From assembly GCA_014549065.1 (NCBI GenBank), contig JACDOX010000009.1, forward strand, positions 7,369,495 through 7,433,494: a stretch of DNA of 64,000 nt. Direction: 5' to 3'. The stretch is from Cardinalis cardinalis. Its lineage: Eukaryota > Chordata > Aves > Passeriformes > Cardinalidae. The translations under genes and the position numbers were made by a program. Under the pieces are notes generated by a model. That model searched no databases and had not been told where the DNA came from. It was given only the letters and a program-made list of their open reading frames with translations. The number at the start of each line of letters is the position of its first letter. Position 1 is the stretch's first letter. Shown here in pieces: positions 12,964 through 26,300 of the stretch.

Positions 12964-13655
12964 CACAGAATCACAGAATGAACTAGGTTGGAAAAGACCT
13001 TTGAGATCATCCAGTCCAACCTATGACCACCACCATCTCATCAACTAAACCATGGCATTGATTGCCTCATCCAGCCTTTTNATAAACACATCCAGGGATG
13101 GTGACTCCACCACCTCCCTCAGCAGATGACTTCAGCGCCCAATCACTCTTTCAGTGAAGACTATCTTTCCTGATGTCTAATGTAAGCTTCCCCTGGTGCA
13201 GCTTAAGGCTGTGTCTTCTCGTTCTGCCAGTGGTTGCCTGGGAGAAGAGACCGTCTCCCAGCTACCAATAACCACCTTTCAGGGAGCTGTAGAAAGTGAG
13301 AAGGTCACCCTGAGCCTCCTTTTTTTCCAGCTCCCTCAGCTGTTCTTCACAGTGCTTGTGTTCCAAGCACCCCACCAGCCTTGTTGTCCTCCTCTGGATG
13401 AGCTCAAGCATCACAATGTTCTTCCTAAACTGAGGAGCTCAGAACTGGACACAGCACTCAAGGTGTGGCCTCACCAGTGCTCAGTAAAGGGGAAGAATGA
13501 CCTCCCTGGTTCTGCTGACCACACTATTCCTGACACAGGCCAGGATGCCACTGGCCTTCTTGGCCACTGGGGCACACTGCTGGCTCATGTTCAGTTGGCT
13601 GTCAACCAGTACCCAGAAAGGCCAGGTCCCTTTCTGCCTGGCCACTGTCCAGCCA
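12964..13655 (-). mobile_element. CR1 LINE, about 0.7 kb, reverse orientation
   Basis: A long antisense CR1 3' part. On the + strand it starts with the reversed tail (AGAATCACAGAATGAACTAG, then GGTTGGAAAAGACC and GATCATCCAGTCCAACC). It continues through TGGTGACTCCACCACCTCCC, the block ending in GCTGTTCTTCACAGTGC, a GTGTGGCCTCACCAGTGC block and GCCACTGGCCTTCTTGGCCA. This is the CR1 type with a long 3' region. The 173-residue frame over it is a shadow of the reverse element, not a gene. It abuts a second CR1 of opposite orientation at about 13660. Confidence 0.93.
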
Positions 13656-13659
13656 CTCT

Positions 13660-13790
13660 GTCCACCACTGGAAGGGTTCAAGGTCAAGCTGGATGGGGTG
13701 TTGAGCAACCTGATTGAGTGAAAGATGTCCCTGCCTATGGCAGGGGTTGGATGTGATGATCTTTAAAGGACCCTCTCAACCCAAACCAGT
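13660..13790 (+). mobile_element. CR1 LINE 3' tail fragment, sense
   Basis: A short sense CR1 end directly after the reverse CR1: CACTGGAAGGGTTCAAGG, GTGTTGAGCAACCTGATTG, CCCTGCCTATGGCAGGG and GATGATCTTTAAAGGACC. The extreme 3' octamer repeat is missing or decayed. With the previous element it forms a pair whose two 3' ends point outward. Confidence 0.88.
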
Positions 13791-16700
13791 CACCTACCTG
13801 TTCAGAAGTCTCCCAGTCCAGGAAGAGTTTTAGATGTTTCCATGATCAAGCAAGAGGATGAGCCACTCTAAGGGAGGAACAGTTTCTCTTGTGCCATCTC
13901 AGGGTATTCCTGAGCTGGTGAAGCCTGAGTAGAGACTTGTGAAATGAAGTTTGTCTCTTCAAATCCAAGCCTATGCCTTTCAGCTGCCTCGCCCCAAGAC
14001 AGATGTGCTGNGCCAGCCTGCAGAAAACCTGATTCATGGCTTCATCCACAGCCCACAGCCAAAAAGGAAAAGATTTCCATTGACTTCACTCAGTTTCACA
14101 CTGGCCCCTGGGACTCAAAACACACTGCAAAACACCAGTTCTCTGCTGAATCTGTCAAGGATCTCCTGTGTTGTTAGAGCCAGCAGGGCCTCACTGGTTG
14201 CTGCCAGCAGGGAATTTGGTCCTCCATGCCATTTCCAGTATGGATGTTGCAAGATGACGGTTAAATGATTTCTCTTGAGTTTTTACTGATAAAAAATATG
14301 TCAGACTTTTTGGAAAACCCTACCTCTTGTACCACTGCCAAGTGTTTCCTTCTCTATTGCTACCAAGTTTTGACTTCAAATGGAACTTTCTAATTACATC
14401 ACAAATATTATATAATGCAAATTTGGAACCTGTTAACATAGTCCAGAATAAAATCTCTGAAAAATAACAGACTACAGCCTCTTTTCATTACACTCTGAAG
14501 GTCTAAAAAGTTCTGAAGTATAAATTCTCAGTCCTGTCAGAGTATTGAAGGACAGATGACCTCACAGCAGAATGAGCTNGTTGCCTAAAGAAGCTGGCTA
14601 ATCCTTGAGGCATTATTTCTATCTTCTTCTGTTGGCATCTTTTGTAATAGTTTATTAACAATGATTTGTGTCCTATTGAGTAAGCTGTGTTTGTATAACA
14701 CCATTGGCACTACATTAGCTGAAGCCAAGGGTATTCTGGCTAGTTAGTCACAGCTATCAAATGCTTGGAACTTAATTTTCACTCTTTTCTTGCTAAGAAT
14801 TTTTAACAAATATTTTGCTGCAGGGTAGAGAAAATCCTAAATACTCAACAGTATTGTTTGCAGGACCAGACAGGCATTTGCAGCCAGATGAATATGTTTG
14901 ATGTGCTTCTGTGGTGGAAACACAATGACATCTACTGGCCAATGAAGATGGCTGTCANAGTGTCTGCTGGAGCTCAACAGCCCAGAGTCGACTCTGCAAG
15001 GAAAGAGGATGACATTCTTCTGAGAGGCAGGATGACAACTCAGAACACCCACAGATATCTCAAGAAATACAATAGAGATTGAAAAACAGAAATATAAGGT
15101 ATTTTTTTTAGGTACAACTTGTTTATTGTTAGTTGAAAAACAAACAAACAAACAATACAAATCCTCTGATGGTGCAAATTTTCTCTGTTGTCCTCAATAG
15201 TGGCTGTCAGAGTGAAAAAAGTTAAAGCAACTTACAGTGGGTGTAGCCAGCTAAAAATCACAAACAAGATNCAGAATGCCAAAGTGCCTCCTCTCCTCTT
15301 AAAAAAGGGATACATGTAAGCAGGACTTTCTGATACCCTAATGACACAGTTCTGCATGGCACTGATATTAGTGCATTTTTTTCTCTGATGCATGCAATCT
15401 CTGTAAGTCTTGTGCAGAAGACTATACCTGATCAACCCCAAAGGCATGGTGCTCCAGTGGTATGGTATTTCTCTTGCAAATAGTGCTATTAAAAATAAAT
15501 AAAGGAGACGATCTTGTCTGTTTCTGAAACTGTGAATGCTAATAATAGCAATGAATTGAGAATGAATTTTCTACCAGCTCATACTTCTTATGTTCAAAAT
15601 GTGTATGATTTTGAAATCCCTCGTCTTCTATCAACTCTGCTCCTATAATTTTTAGTTGTGTTGCCTCAACAAGATGAGGCAGTTCAGCAGAACCAGNACC
15701 TCTGAAAATCATCATGCTTGTTTTCTAAAATGGATAGGTTGTGCAATTTACTCAGCAATTGGCACTGGGTTGGAAATGTTCTACAGCCAGTATATCAGTG
15801 CAGCATCCAGAAGAGGAACTGTGTGGAAAAGAAGGCTTTGGCTTCCACTCATGGAAGCAAATCAACCCAGACCTAAGGAATACAGCATAGACTAGATCCT
15901 GTCCATGGTTTACAGGCTTCTAGGTGGTGACAAGAAAATTGAGGCTGTCTAAAATTAATGAATATTGTGCATGGAAGTAAGAGCAGCAAATATGAGCAAT
16001 GCATTAAATGTGGTCACGGCAATCCATGGAGACTTTAGTACCATTTCATGTTGGGTTTAGCAGGAGTCAAGAATGTGCTTGAACTGGAGCAGCATCTTGT
16101 ATAATGTTAGTGCTCCAAAGCTCTGTACAGTTTTGTATGCCACTCCTTCACTTAGATTTAAACTCTTACAGAGGAGATGAGGGAATGTGAGCAAAAGGAT
16201 TTGACCCTAACGTCACAACCCTAGTGCTCAACAATGGGCCTCTCACAGTGCTGTTGCAAGGAAGAAAAGAAAAGGGGAGAAGGGAGATGGCATAACACAA
16301 ACAAGCAAAAAATGGTTCAGTCTGTGATTATAAAGGTCTAAAAGGGTCCTCCTCATAGCAATAAAAGAGAAATCTGTGATAAAAGTGGCCTGACCATCAA
16401 AATATTGCAGTAAGTTCTTACCAGACCATATAGAGCAGATGATTCCCTCTGTACATTGTATAGCAATAGGACAACTCTGGGCTGGATTTCCCTCCTCAAA
16501 TAATTTCAGAGTGTCAGAATTGGCATTCGATTCCTGACTGGCAGCATTCAGGATGCAGGACAAAACAGGAATGTGTATATCTGTGAAGCTGCTTGTTTGC
16601 ATATGTCATCCTGGATTTGGGTTCTGAAAGGCTACATTCTATTGAGACAAGAAAACATAACCAAGAACAAGGAAATGTCTTCCATANTTTTCTGATATGT

Positions 16701-19700
16701 GTAACTTTTATAAACAGAGCCCTTATGGGATGTGAAATGTCATGTTAAACATAGTGACACCTAACAGTGAGTANAAAATAAATCAGATGCAGATTTCTGG
16801 GCTGCTGTCCTCTGTCACCACAGCATCCATGACTTCTACAAGTGGTCACATATGTCAGTGGTTTTCACACTGCAGTAACTGGGATGCAGCCTGANAACAG
16901 CCAGTGTGATACTCATGTCCCTGTTCAGTGCTAATATAAACCCTCTGNCTTTCATGCTGGCAGGCGGGCGCACCATGTGTCCATGGGTGCATTCCACAAT
17001 AATTCTGGGTCATAATTATTACCAGAATAATTACTAGGGAGCAATTACTACCAGAATAATTACTAGGACTCTGTGGAGTCCCCTTAGTTACTGTCTTCCT
17101 TCATTTGATTTTCATTTACATTTCCTATGAATGTACTTACATAGAAATATTAAAAAATATTTGTTTAGATAACAAAGGGTGAGCTTTGTTTTTTTTTTCT
17201 TCCTTCCAAACCCCAAAAATCTGCTGACTGTCTTGGCCAGCCAAGAAGATGTTCACTGGTAACCTTCACCCCTCTCCAAAAAGCATTGCACTGACTGGGT
17301 TACTTGTTTAAAGAGATACTGTGATGTCAAACTGGNACCTAAAGATAGCAACTTTAAACACAATTCTTTTAACAAACCAAANACTCCTGGAGACATTTCT
17401 ATGTTTATAATTTCCAGTGGACACAGGCGATTTNCTTGAATCCTTATTACAAATAAACATCTTCCACTCAGCCAATCATCCCAGACAATGCAGCCTTATC
17501 CTCGTGCATGGGAGTTAGGGAGTAAAACGTATGAGAAATTCATTACTTAAACTTGAAANGAGTAAACTAATTTTGCTTAATTTGGAAGAGTGAGAAAATA
17601 CAGAGGGGCAGCTAAATACTTGAAAAATATTTATGAAATCTCAGAAAGTAAAGGTGGGAGGGTTAAGTACTCTGGATAAAAACACAGTTGGAAGAACATT
17701 TGTCCTCAGATGTGCCAGATCACTGCTATTTCCAGTTAAACAAAGTTAGGAGGAGCCTTTAACATAATTTTCTTCATTCCTGTCTTCAATACAGAGATCT
17801 GTTTGCATATGTGGATGCATAAATATCTACCTTCTCCATATACATACGTAGAGATGAACCAGAGAACTTTGCATGCACAGTTCTCTGCATGCAGTCTCCA
17901 TCTGCAGGATACACTTCAGGACTGAACTGCATTATTCATTTTGTATGATCACTTTGAGACATCCTGGAAAATCCTGCTTTTTGGGAGTACAGAGCCTATA
18001 ACATCCTTGGGACACTTAATCCAGACTCTAGATGTGAAGAACACTGTTTCCAGCCTTAGAGCCTCTTCTGTCAAGCCTAAAGACAAAACTCCTCCAGGAC
18101 ATGCAAAACTGGGCACAGGAACACCCTGGGCGAGGGGTGAAGCCAAGAGAGGCAGGTGAGGATGCTGGCATTGAAGCTACTCTCATCTTACCTTGATCCC
18201 TTGTTTGTCCTGGGTAAATCTCTTCATTTTCTTCAGCAAGGAGACACCCAGGGAGGAATTACTAGACAGTGAATAAGCCAGCTGTGGAATGGCTAAACAA
18301 CATAACCATGCTAANAATTCTTAGCAGTCTTTAGTCTTCATCTCCTTTAAATACATTTTTTTTCATCCTATGGCAACATTCAACTGCCTTTCTCTGGTCC
18401 TGCAGTGTGGCACAATGCTGAGATTTGGCTTACCACCATCTGGAGATGAGATGGATAGATTAAAAAAACTTGCATTTTGCTAAATGACCAAATACAAAGA
18501 ATTGTCTTTGACCACTTCCCATCCTTCTCCACCCTGAAAAGACCAACCAGAAAATGGAACAGGATGTATATAAAATATCCTTAAGCTTGTAAGCATCTCC
18601 TCGTAGTTGGTGTTCATGCAACTTTTGAATGTTTCAGCATATCTTTAGTTCTCTTTGATTCTTCTGAGGTTATATGGGTGGTTGCTGGCAGAATTACACA
18701 AATACAGTCTTCACAGCTCAGCAATCCTTGCATCCAGATTTGGAGCTCAATGTGGGTGGCATAGGAGTAGATGCCAATAAGAAGGCTAGGACAGTGTTGT
18801 TACTTTCAGACGCCAAATGACTCAGTACAGAGCCTTTGCAAGCAGCAATTAAAGAACCAGAAGAATGTTTTGTAACTACTAAAGAGTAAGAGGGAAACCT
18901 CATCTTTTTGTAATGATGTTTTATTTTCACTCTTTAATGAATGTTTTAATCTTGCCTTAAGATATATTTCTGTTACTGAGTGTCAGATAGAGACAATCAG
19001 TATCTTTCAAGTCTTTGGCTGCTAGGGCATTTCCACCTTTGCTGTGGGAACACCTTTCAGTTCATTTTAGGGTTAAGGCTTCAGATCTCAGTAGCTGCAC
19101 ATTCCTGTTGTTGAGAGAGCCTCTATAGGATGTATAGAAAGCATGTACTAAAATCCTCATAGGCTTTAGGTTGATTTGTATGGGTAATATATCTGATGAT
19201 GATAACAATGATGTATTGTCCAAAAAGTTTTAAATAAAAACTGACACATTGATAAGAGTGTGGAATAAAACAAAGTNGTCCAAACCTCAGAGACAATATC
19301 AACTATTGGCTGAAGCACTGAACTGAGACACAGGAAAGCCTTAAGTTGTTGTACCATCTCTGACACTGTCTTACTGAAGGCTAGGTTGGCATGATGACTC
19401 AGTTTCTCAAGTTTCCCATATGTTGAATGGCGATGTGGTACTCTCAGACAATCTCAGTGCACCTGAAGGCACATTTTGATAGGTGTGCAAAGCAATCAGT
19501 GAGTGTCAAGTACACATGCACAGGACACAGTTTATATTGTGGAAAGTACTAGGAAGAGCTACCAGAAAGNAAAAAAAAAAGGCATATATTAAAAGCCTTA
19601 AAAATCTGATTACAGAGTAAGCCAGGAAAAATGGTTTTGTTATGTTATTTCAGAAAGTTATAGTAACAAAGTTCTGTGTGCACTTGTGTGTGTGTGTATT

Positions 19701-22332
19701 TGTGCCCATGGACATACATNTGTGAGTTTGGAGGGGCATGTGGGTGCAAGTATATGTATATACATTTATATAAAACCAGGTATATGCACATATAGCGTGT
19801 ACTACTTCTGTGGCTTATCTATTCCTTTGCTTGTATCAAACAGACAATACTTGAGAAGAAATTGAAAGTATTTACTGACAGCAAGAGAAATTATTCATGT
19901 TCTAGTATCAGAAAAGTAATTTTTGATTTTGTTTTACTTTTCCTGAACTATCACTCTTATGTTAAATATTTTTCAACTTGCTGTTTACCAAATTTCAAGT
20001 GTCAGTTTGGTTAGTTGAAGAATTAAGCTTAGGATCTGTCTGCAATATACACATATTTCACGGGTTTCATGCCCTCAGATTTCTCTGAATTGTTTANAAA
20101 AAAAAAAAAAGATTTAAAAAATCAAGAACCAAAAATCAAAAATTGCTTAGCAGTTCCACAGGGAGGGAGGAATTACTCCAAATTTACACTGTGAAATGTT
20201 CCAGTTATTGTCACGACTAAGTTTTCAAGACCATCATCATATCCCAGTGGATTTCCAAGTANATAAAATGCAGGTCTCCTGGGAAGGTTGAAAAGAAGGA
20301 GTATTATCTGAAGACCTGTTAGACCAATTGACTTCAGACCTGCATGGATAATGGCTCTGGTGAGGTGTAACAATTTTCAAAACATGTTGGAGATGCCTGT
20401 GGATTTCAGAGCACTTTGAAATCCAGGTCTTTAATGAGAAGTTTTGCTCCCAGGGCATAACTTTGAAAGCAGAGTGCAGGAAGACTAAATGAGCCCCAGC
20501 AAAGCCCTCTGAAAGCTGAGAAGAGTACAGTTTTGATGTATGAAGCTGAACAACAGAAGGGGTACAATTCTTGTCCTTTTGAAGAATTTCTGAAGTGCTG
20601 ATCTCCTCAAGCACATCTTTTGATATCACATCCTGATATTTTAAATAGACACTGTACCCTGGACCTGGATGGGATTCTCCAAGTTTTCAAGATGACACAG
20701 CAATCATATGAATTTTAGAGCTCACAGAAAAATCATCTGTCCTACAGAATGTTGTTTTCATCATAAACNCTGGGAGTATATTGCTGCACCATTAAACAGT
20801 TTGCTTTCAAGATTCACTGTCAAGGATTTTTAAATGTATATTATCTTTATAACCTACTAATGAATATAAAAAAAATTATAACTTCTTTATGGTGGGAAAA
20901 TAAAATTGGAGAATAAACAATGCTAGGACACTTTGTAATTGCTATATCCCATCAGTGAAAAGTCTCCAACTTTTTTCCTTTCAAGATTGTGACCATCTTC
21001 CTGTCTAACCCATTAGAATGAAACAGTTGAAATTTTTTCCCTATGTTTAGTCTGTGCTTTCTATAGCACTTGGAGCTGCTACTGCTCCATAGGATACAAG
21101 AACAAGTTATCTTTTGACATCTCAGTTTAAAAGCAAATCTCAAAGAAGTCAAAAACCAAATGCCACTTCCACAAAGCAACAAGCAGTTTGTGATCACTAA
21201 CTTACTTGTTTTCAGTCTAAAAATTATTCTTGTGGCATCTTGCAAATAACTTTTGTTTTGGTTTAGGAGAAGTGAAAAGCCATTATTCACAAAGCAACAG
21301 CAATAAACTCACTATTAAAAACCATATCTCACAGAAGTGATAATTTCAATACTAAGAAATGCTGCATGTCCTTTGATNGCCACTGATCCTGCCTCCAGGT
21401 GGTTTGGGGAGGGGGCGGAGGGAGGAACTGATTAACAGTGATAGTGATGTTGGATAAAAAGGGTTTAAGGAACCTTGAGTACTTATTTAATTTTTTTTTC
21501 ATGTGGTATCCTATAGTTCTATCCTGAATCCCAACNATTAACACAAGATGTTATATCAAGAAACCACATAGGAAAATCCTGACTATCAAGAAATGTANTT
21601 ACAAATATTACCAGATCCAGTGAATAATAAACCTTGGATGAGTAGCCATCCAGATACACCCCCAGTTTGCAGTGTGGTACTGAGTTTCAGGGCAGGGAAC
21701 ANAACAAAAGAGCACAAACAGTTTCAGAGCTACACAGTTTCACGTTGGATTTGTTTTCCTGATTGATTACAACATCAGAAACTGGATAGAGACAAGAGAT
21801 GCCTATCCAAGGCTGCACATCAAAGGTGATGCCAAGTGTTTTAATGTGAGGCCAGTTAAGTATTCCAGAACTTGGCCTGCACGTTAAATTGTCCTGGACA
21901 GACTGGATGCATTCAGAAGACTTTTAAAGCACTAGAGACCTGAGATGGAACATGTGCTTTGCTGATAGCATATTGTTTATGCCAAAATAATGAATGATGT
22001 TGGATTATGCATGCTTCATTTTAAACAGCAGACAATGATCTGGATTTGTGAAACAATAACAATGTTATAGCAAAGCCTTGAACCTGAAAACATGTAACCA
22101 CTGAGCATGGTAAAAGGAGAAATACAAACACTCTCAAAGGCTGTCAAAATTTATGTTTGGCTTTGAATTTTGTGGGTTTACCCTGCTTTCTGCTCTGAAG
22201 TGTGCAGCACTGCCTGGACACTTGCAGTTGCGCCTCCCACGGTCAGTGCAGTCAATGGCTTTGTTTCTCTCCCAGTGAGAAGGTGTGGGCTCCCAGACCA
22301 GTAAGAGCCACAGGGCTCATGCTTTATTTGTG
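13791..22332. other. Intergenic DNA, no gene recognised
   Basis: About 8.5 kb of AT-leaning noncoding sequence. No reading frame here has a recognisable domain. It holds only minor local repeats (a 30-base duplication near 17013, a short TG run near 19687 and an A run near 20097). Confidence 0.55.
17013..17068. repeat. 30-base imperfect tandem duplication
   Basis: Two adjacent copies of a roughly 28-base AT-rich unit containing ACCAGAATAATTACTAGG, offset by 30 bases. A third partial similarity precedes them. It looks like a local duplication in noncoding DNA. Confidence 0.75.
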
Positions 22333-22518
22333 ACACGTAGGCTGCTATCTGTAGATCTTAAAAAAGCAAGAAGGGATTTCCAATCTGTGGTTACTTGATG
22401 GAGGGAGGGAGGGAGGGAGGGANACATGTAGGCTGCTATCTGTAGATCTTAAAAAAGCAAGAAGGGATTTCCAATCTGTGGTTACTTGATGGAGGGAGGG
22501 AGGGAGGGAGGGAGGGAG
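22333..22518. repeat. 91-bp tandem duplication including a (GGGA)n tract
   Basis: Two head-to-tail copies, starting at 22333 and 22424, share a unit that begins AC(A/C or A/T)GTAGGCTGCTATC, passes through CTTAAAAAAGCAAGAAGGG and ends in a GGAGG-type (GGGA)n run. Apart from one C/T difference near the start and the length of the GGGA run, the copies are identical over about 90 bases, so the duplication is recent or an assembly artefact. An ambiguous base sits exactly at the junction (22423). Confidence 0.92.
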
Positions 22519-23310
22519 AAAGAGAAAGCACAGTCTTCTTCCCAGTCCCCTTTGGATCAGTACTAATGCCAAAACTGAAGCAGCCACACAGAGAGCAGAG
22601 GAAACTTAAAAAAACTTAATTAGGGAAGAAAGCAAACTAAATAATACTATGGTCTGTTTACTTAGAGCTGCAATGCTGCCAGAGAAACCTCACAGCTTGC
22701 ATTTGTAAGCTATGCTTTTCANATAAAACATATTTAATGAAAACAGGAGACGGGACAAAAAGCTTTCTTCTAACTTCATTTAAACATGTTTATGCTGCAC
22801 TTTAAATTCCTCTTGGGTTAATATGAAGCTGGGCTAAAACTTTGGAAGTGATGTGGCCTAGCTAGCTTTATTGCCTGAGTTTAGGCTTCAGGGCCTGACA
22901 GCACATCATCTGGAGCTCCCAGGGCCCATGGACGCCACTGTTCAGAAGGGGTTTGCTTTTGCTCCCNTCCTGATGCCTTGAGGCTGAGCTATACTTCTGC
23001 AGTCACATATATGTGGTCTCCTCTGCAGCTTTTCAGAGTATTATTTTTTTAAAATTTGATCATCTACTCACTTGTTCTGTTTCTCCCCTCTCTTAAAAGC
23101 ATCAACATAAAAATTGCTGNGCTCTTTTTGTGTTATTCTGGCAGGAATTTTAATGGATTTGTGAAAGCATCTTTGCATGGCCTTAAGTTTTACAATGACT
23201 TACTAAGCAGAACAGGAAAATGAAGCCTTACCTATNAATGGCGCACACTTCATATCATATTTGAAATAACAAAATGTGTGCTTTAGAATTTTATTTATTT
23301 CAGCATCAAC

Positions 23311-23353
23311 ATTCTGCTCTTAATCCATTTACTATGTGAATTAAGAGCAGAAT
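23311..23353. repeat. Perfect inverted repeat, 14-bp arms
   Basis: The arms ATTCTGCTCTTAAT (23311-23324) and ATTAAGAGCAGAAT (23340-23353) are exact reverse complements around a 15-base spacer. Either strand could fold into a hairpin. The stem is too short for a typical microRNA precursor. Confidence 0.9.
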
Positions 23354-26300
23354 ATTGCATCTCTTACAGAATTTGAACACAGTTAAACAGAACAGCACGT
23401 GGCAGATTAACCAAGTGGACTAGTAATGTATTTACCAAAAAGATTGTTCACAAGAGAAGAAGACATGCAGCAATTCCAAATAAATGACATTTTCAAATTC
23501 TGTTTGAATTTTCAAAAGTAGAAGAAATGTTTTGCAATATAGACAATCTTTTGGATGCTTTCTTTGAATGTTGAAACAACAATAGCTTAAGGATGAAAAA
23601 GATTTCCAGTTCACAGTCTGACTTGGCACCATCTATAAAAGATGGTGTAGGATTTTCCCCCTAAAACCATCTTGCCTGCCATTACATTGAGTTTTGATGC
23701 TCTTTAATCATTCTACCCAAAATTTAAATTTTGAATCAGTTCACTGAGTAGAATTCTTTTAGAAAATTTCCACTGAATGCTAGATGTTTCTGAAATGAGA
23801 TTAAAGAAAACCCTCACAAGGTTAATCGCAATCTTCTCTTTTTCTTTCACAACACTTCCCTGAGACATGCTGCTGCNTGTGTGCTTTGAAATCCAGTGCT
23901 GGACTGGGGAGAGGAGATGAAGGTGGGGAGATGGTGAGCAGGAGGGTCCACGTGCAAGCCTGGCACTCCTCCAGGCTGATGTTGCCTACACTTGGCNTGC
24001 TGCAAAGCTCTGCTCTCACATATTCAAGCAGAAACTTGATAGAGTTTGGTAGCTAAATACTTTGAATATTTTAGCACACTTGGCATCTTTCATGTCTGCA
24101 GGAGGCAAGCAGAGCTTCCTCAGGAACTGTCAAAAATTGGGTTTGGATGATATGGATCATGTGCTTCAGATGAAAGTGCAAGAAATCCTGCAATGATTGA
24201 GCAGCTCAAGCATAAGCTGAATCAAAGCAGAACTTCCTTTTAATGTCCAAAAGCTACCAGCATGCCAAGCATGTAATTGACTGTATTCCAAAACCAGCTG
24301 ACTGCCTCTCCCTTCCAAAATTGTCATGTGCTGTACTTATTTCATCAGAAATGTGTTCTATTTGTTTTCATCCCACTATCTGATGCATGTGTGAGTACCT
24401 GAAGCCATCCTGATGAGCTGCACCAAATTACATTTATTATGGCATCTTTTTTCCTCACTGAAATGGAGCTTTTGGAAGAAAATCACCTGTCCTGCTCTCA
24501 CTACTATGCTCTGCTGACCAGGCTGGAGCATACCAAGCACAGGCTGTGTGCAGAACACTGGGCCAGACACGGACAGGCAGTGTCCAGCCTCTACAGCCAA
24601 CAGCAAATACCACTGGCGTCTTCATCAACTCTACTTCCCCAAGCCTGGGGAATGAGCTGGTCCAGTTTTAGCAGCATCCACCTATAGTAGGTTGCATGTC
24701 CAACTTCTGGGTGGGTTTTGAGCAAACAGTCCCATGCTAGGACTGATTTTGCTTCTGTTGAATCAAGGACAAAACTCCACTCCACTTTGACAGAGGCAGA
24801 AGCATCCTCAGAATCTCAAAGTACCCAAAAAATGACTTGTTTCTAAGTCATTTATGAAAGTATTAATTTTCTGTTTATGTTTCTTACAGAGCAGGGGTAA
24901 TTCAGTGTCTTTTTAGTTTATGAGGCACATTGAAAGATGCCACAGAATGTTTAGTAGACAACTTGTGCTGTCATAACAGATCTTTTGCTTGGTTTTTGAA
25001 TCTGCCTTGGTCTAGAATAGCATGCAAAAATAAACTGTCTTGAATATATTCAAATACTTAGAGAGTTTATTAAAAACATAATAATTCTGAAATGAGAGAT
25101 GCAATTTTATTGTGATCTGCACAATGCAAAAAAAAGAAACATGGAACAGGGCTATACTTTTTTTTAATAGCAGGAAATTAGACTGTACTTTAACATTAAT
25201 CCACAATTTAGAGAAAAGATTGCATATTATTCTGGGGGGGCATGTTTTAAATATGACAATACAATTTAGCTTCATCAAGAGTACCAACAGTTCTGGAAAG
25301 AAATACCACTTCATTTCATTCTATATTTAATCATTTATTTTGATTCACAAAAAGAACTTCTCTCAGGATGCTCTTGATAATTTAAAAAATTACAGCAATT
25401 ATACCAGCTCAATAAATACTTCAGCTTCATCTTCTTTAGTCAACATATTACTGATAAAAGGAAAAAATAAACATGGAAGTGTTCCTCCAGTCTTTCTATA
25501 TTTGGAATTAGGACTGTAGCAAACAACATGGCCACTCTGACAGATTCACAGGGTCAAAAGCTCAGAAGGATGGCTAAGAAACCACTTTGCATCCATGCTT
25601 TACCACAGATTTCTTGTATATCCTTGGGAAACGGCGGAGATGCTACTCACACAGTCACTAGTCATGCAAACAGAGATTTAATATATTGGCCAAGCCACTC
25701 CACCTGCCTTTGTGCTGGCCTATTGCAGGGCTGACACTGCCTCCCCAGACCCAAAGGCACCATGATGGACCATGGCACAAAGACACTCTGGTATCTTTGT
25801 AGGATCCACACCAGTTCTAGCAAAACAAACAGTGACCCAGTGCTCTAAAGCCCAGTCAGATACAGAATCATCCATTATGGGTTGTCTAAATCACATGTAG
25901 CGCTTAATTGCCTCCACCTGCCCAAAAAGGAGTGGGATGACCACTTTCCTGAGGTGCCTCTTTCTTTGATGCAAGCTAAGAAATGCTTGCAGGCTGTGGA
26001 GCACCANGAGCAGCAGGACAGATGCCCCGGTGCCCTGCACAGAAGCAGTGCTGCCTGGAAGCAGAGGCAGGCACCAACAAGAGGCAAGCAAAGGACTTGT
26101 GCTCGTGTGTGAACTAAAATTGTATCTGGATTCAAAGTGTGGCACAGACATTTTGAGTACTGATGACTGAGAAGTCATTATATGGAAAGAGTACCTCTTA
26201 TATTGTATCATGTCTTAATGAGTTCTGGTGGTGAGTCCTTTTGTGTCTGTACACAAAGAATATGGCACTCAATTGCCTCTGCAGCATCACCTGCAGTTTT

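Noticed and set aside
13196..13717. A 173-residue + strand frame, the second longest in the window
   Set aside because: It lies across the reverse CR1 and the adjoining sense CR1 tail. The frame is a repeat shadow, not a gene.
14065..14110. Sequence resembling an old amniote repeat (CCATTGACTTCACTCAG...)
   Set aside because: The similarity is short and based on impression only. A similar faint match near 54160 was also not called.
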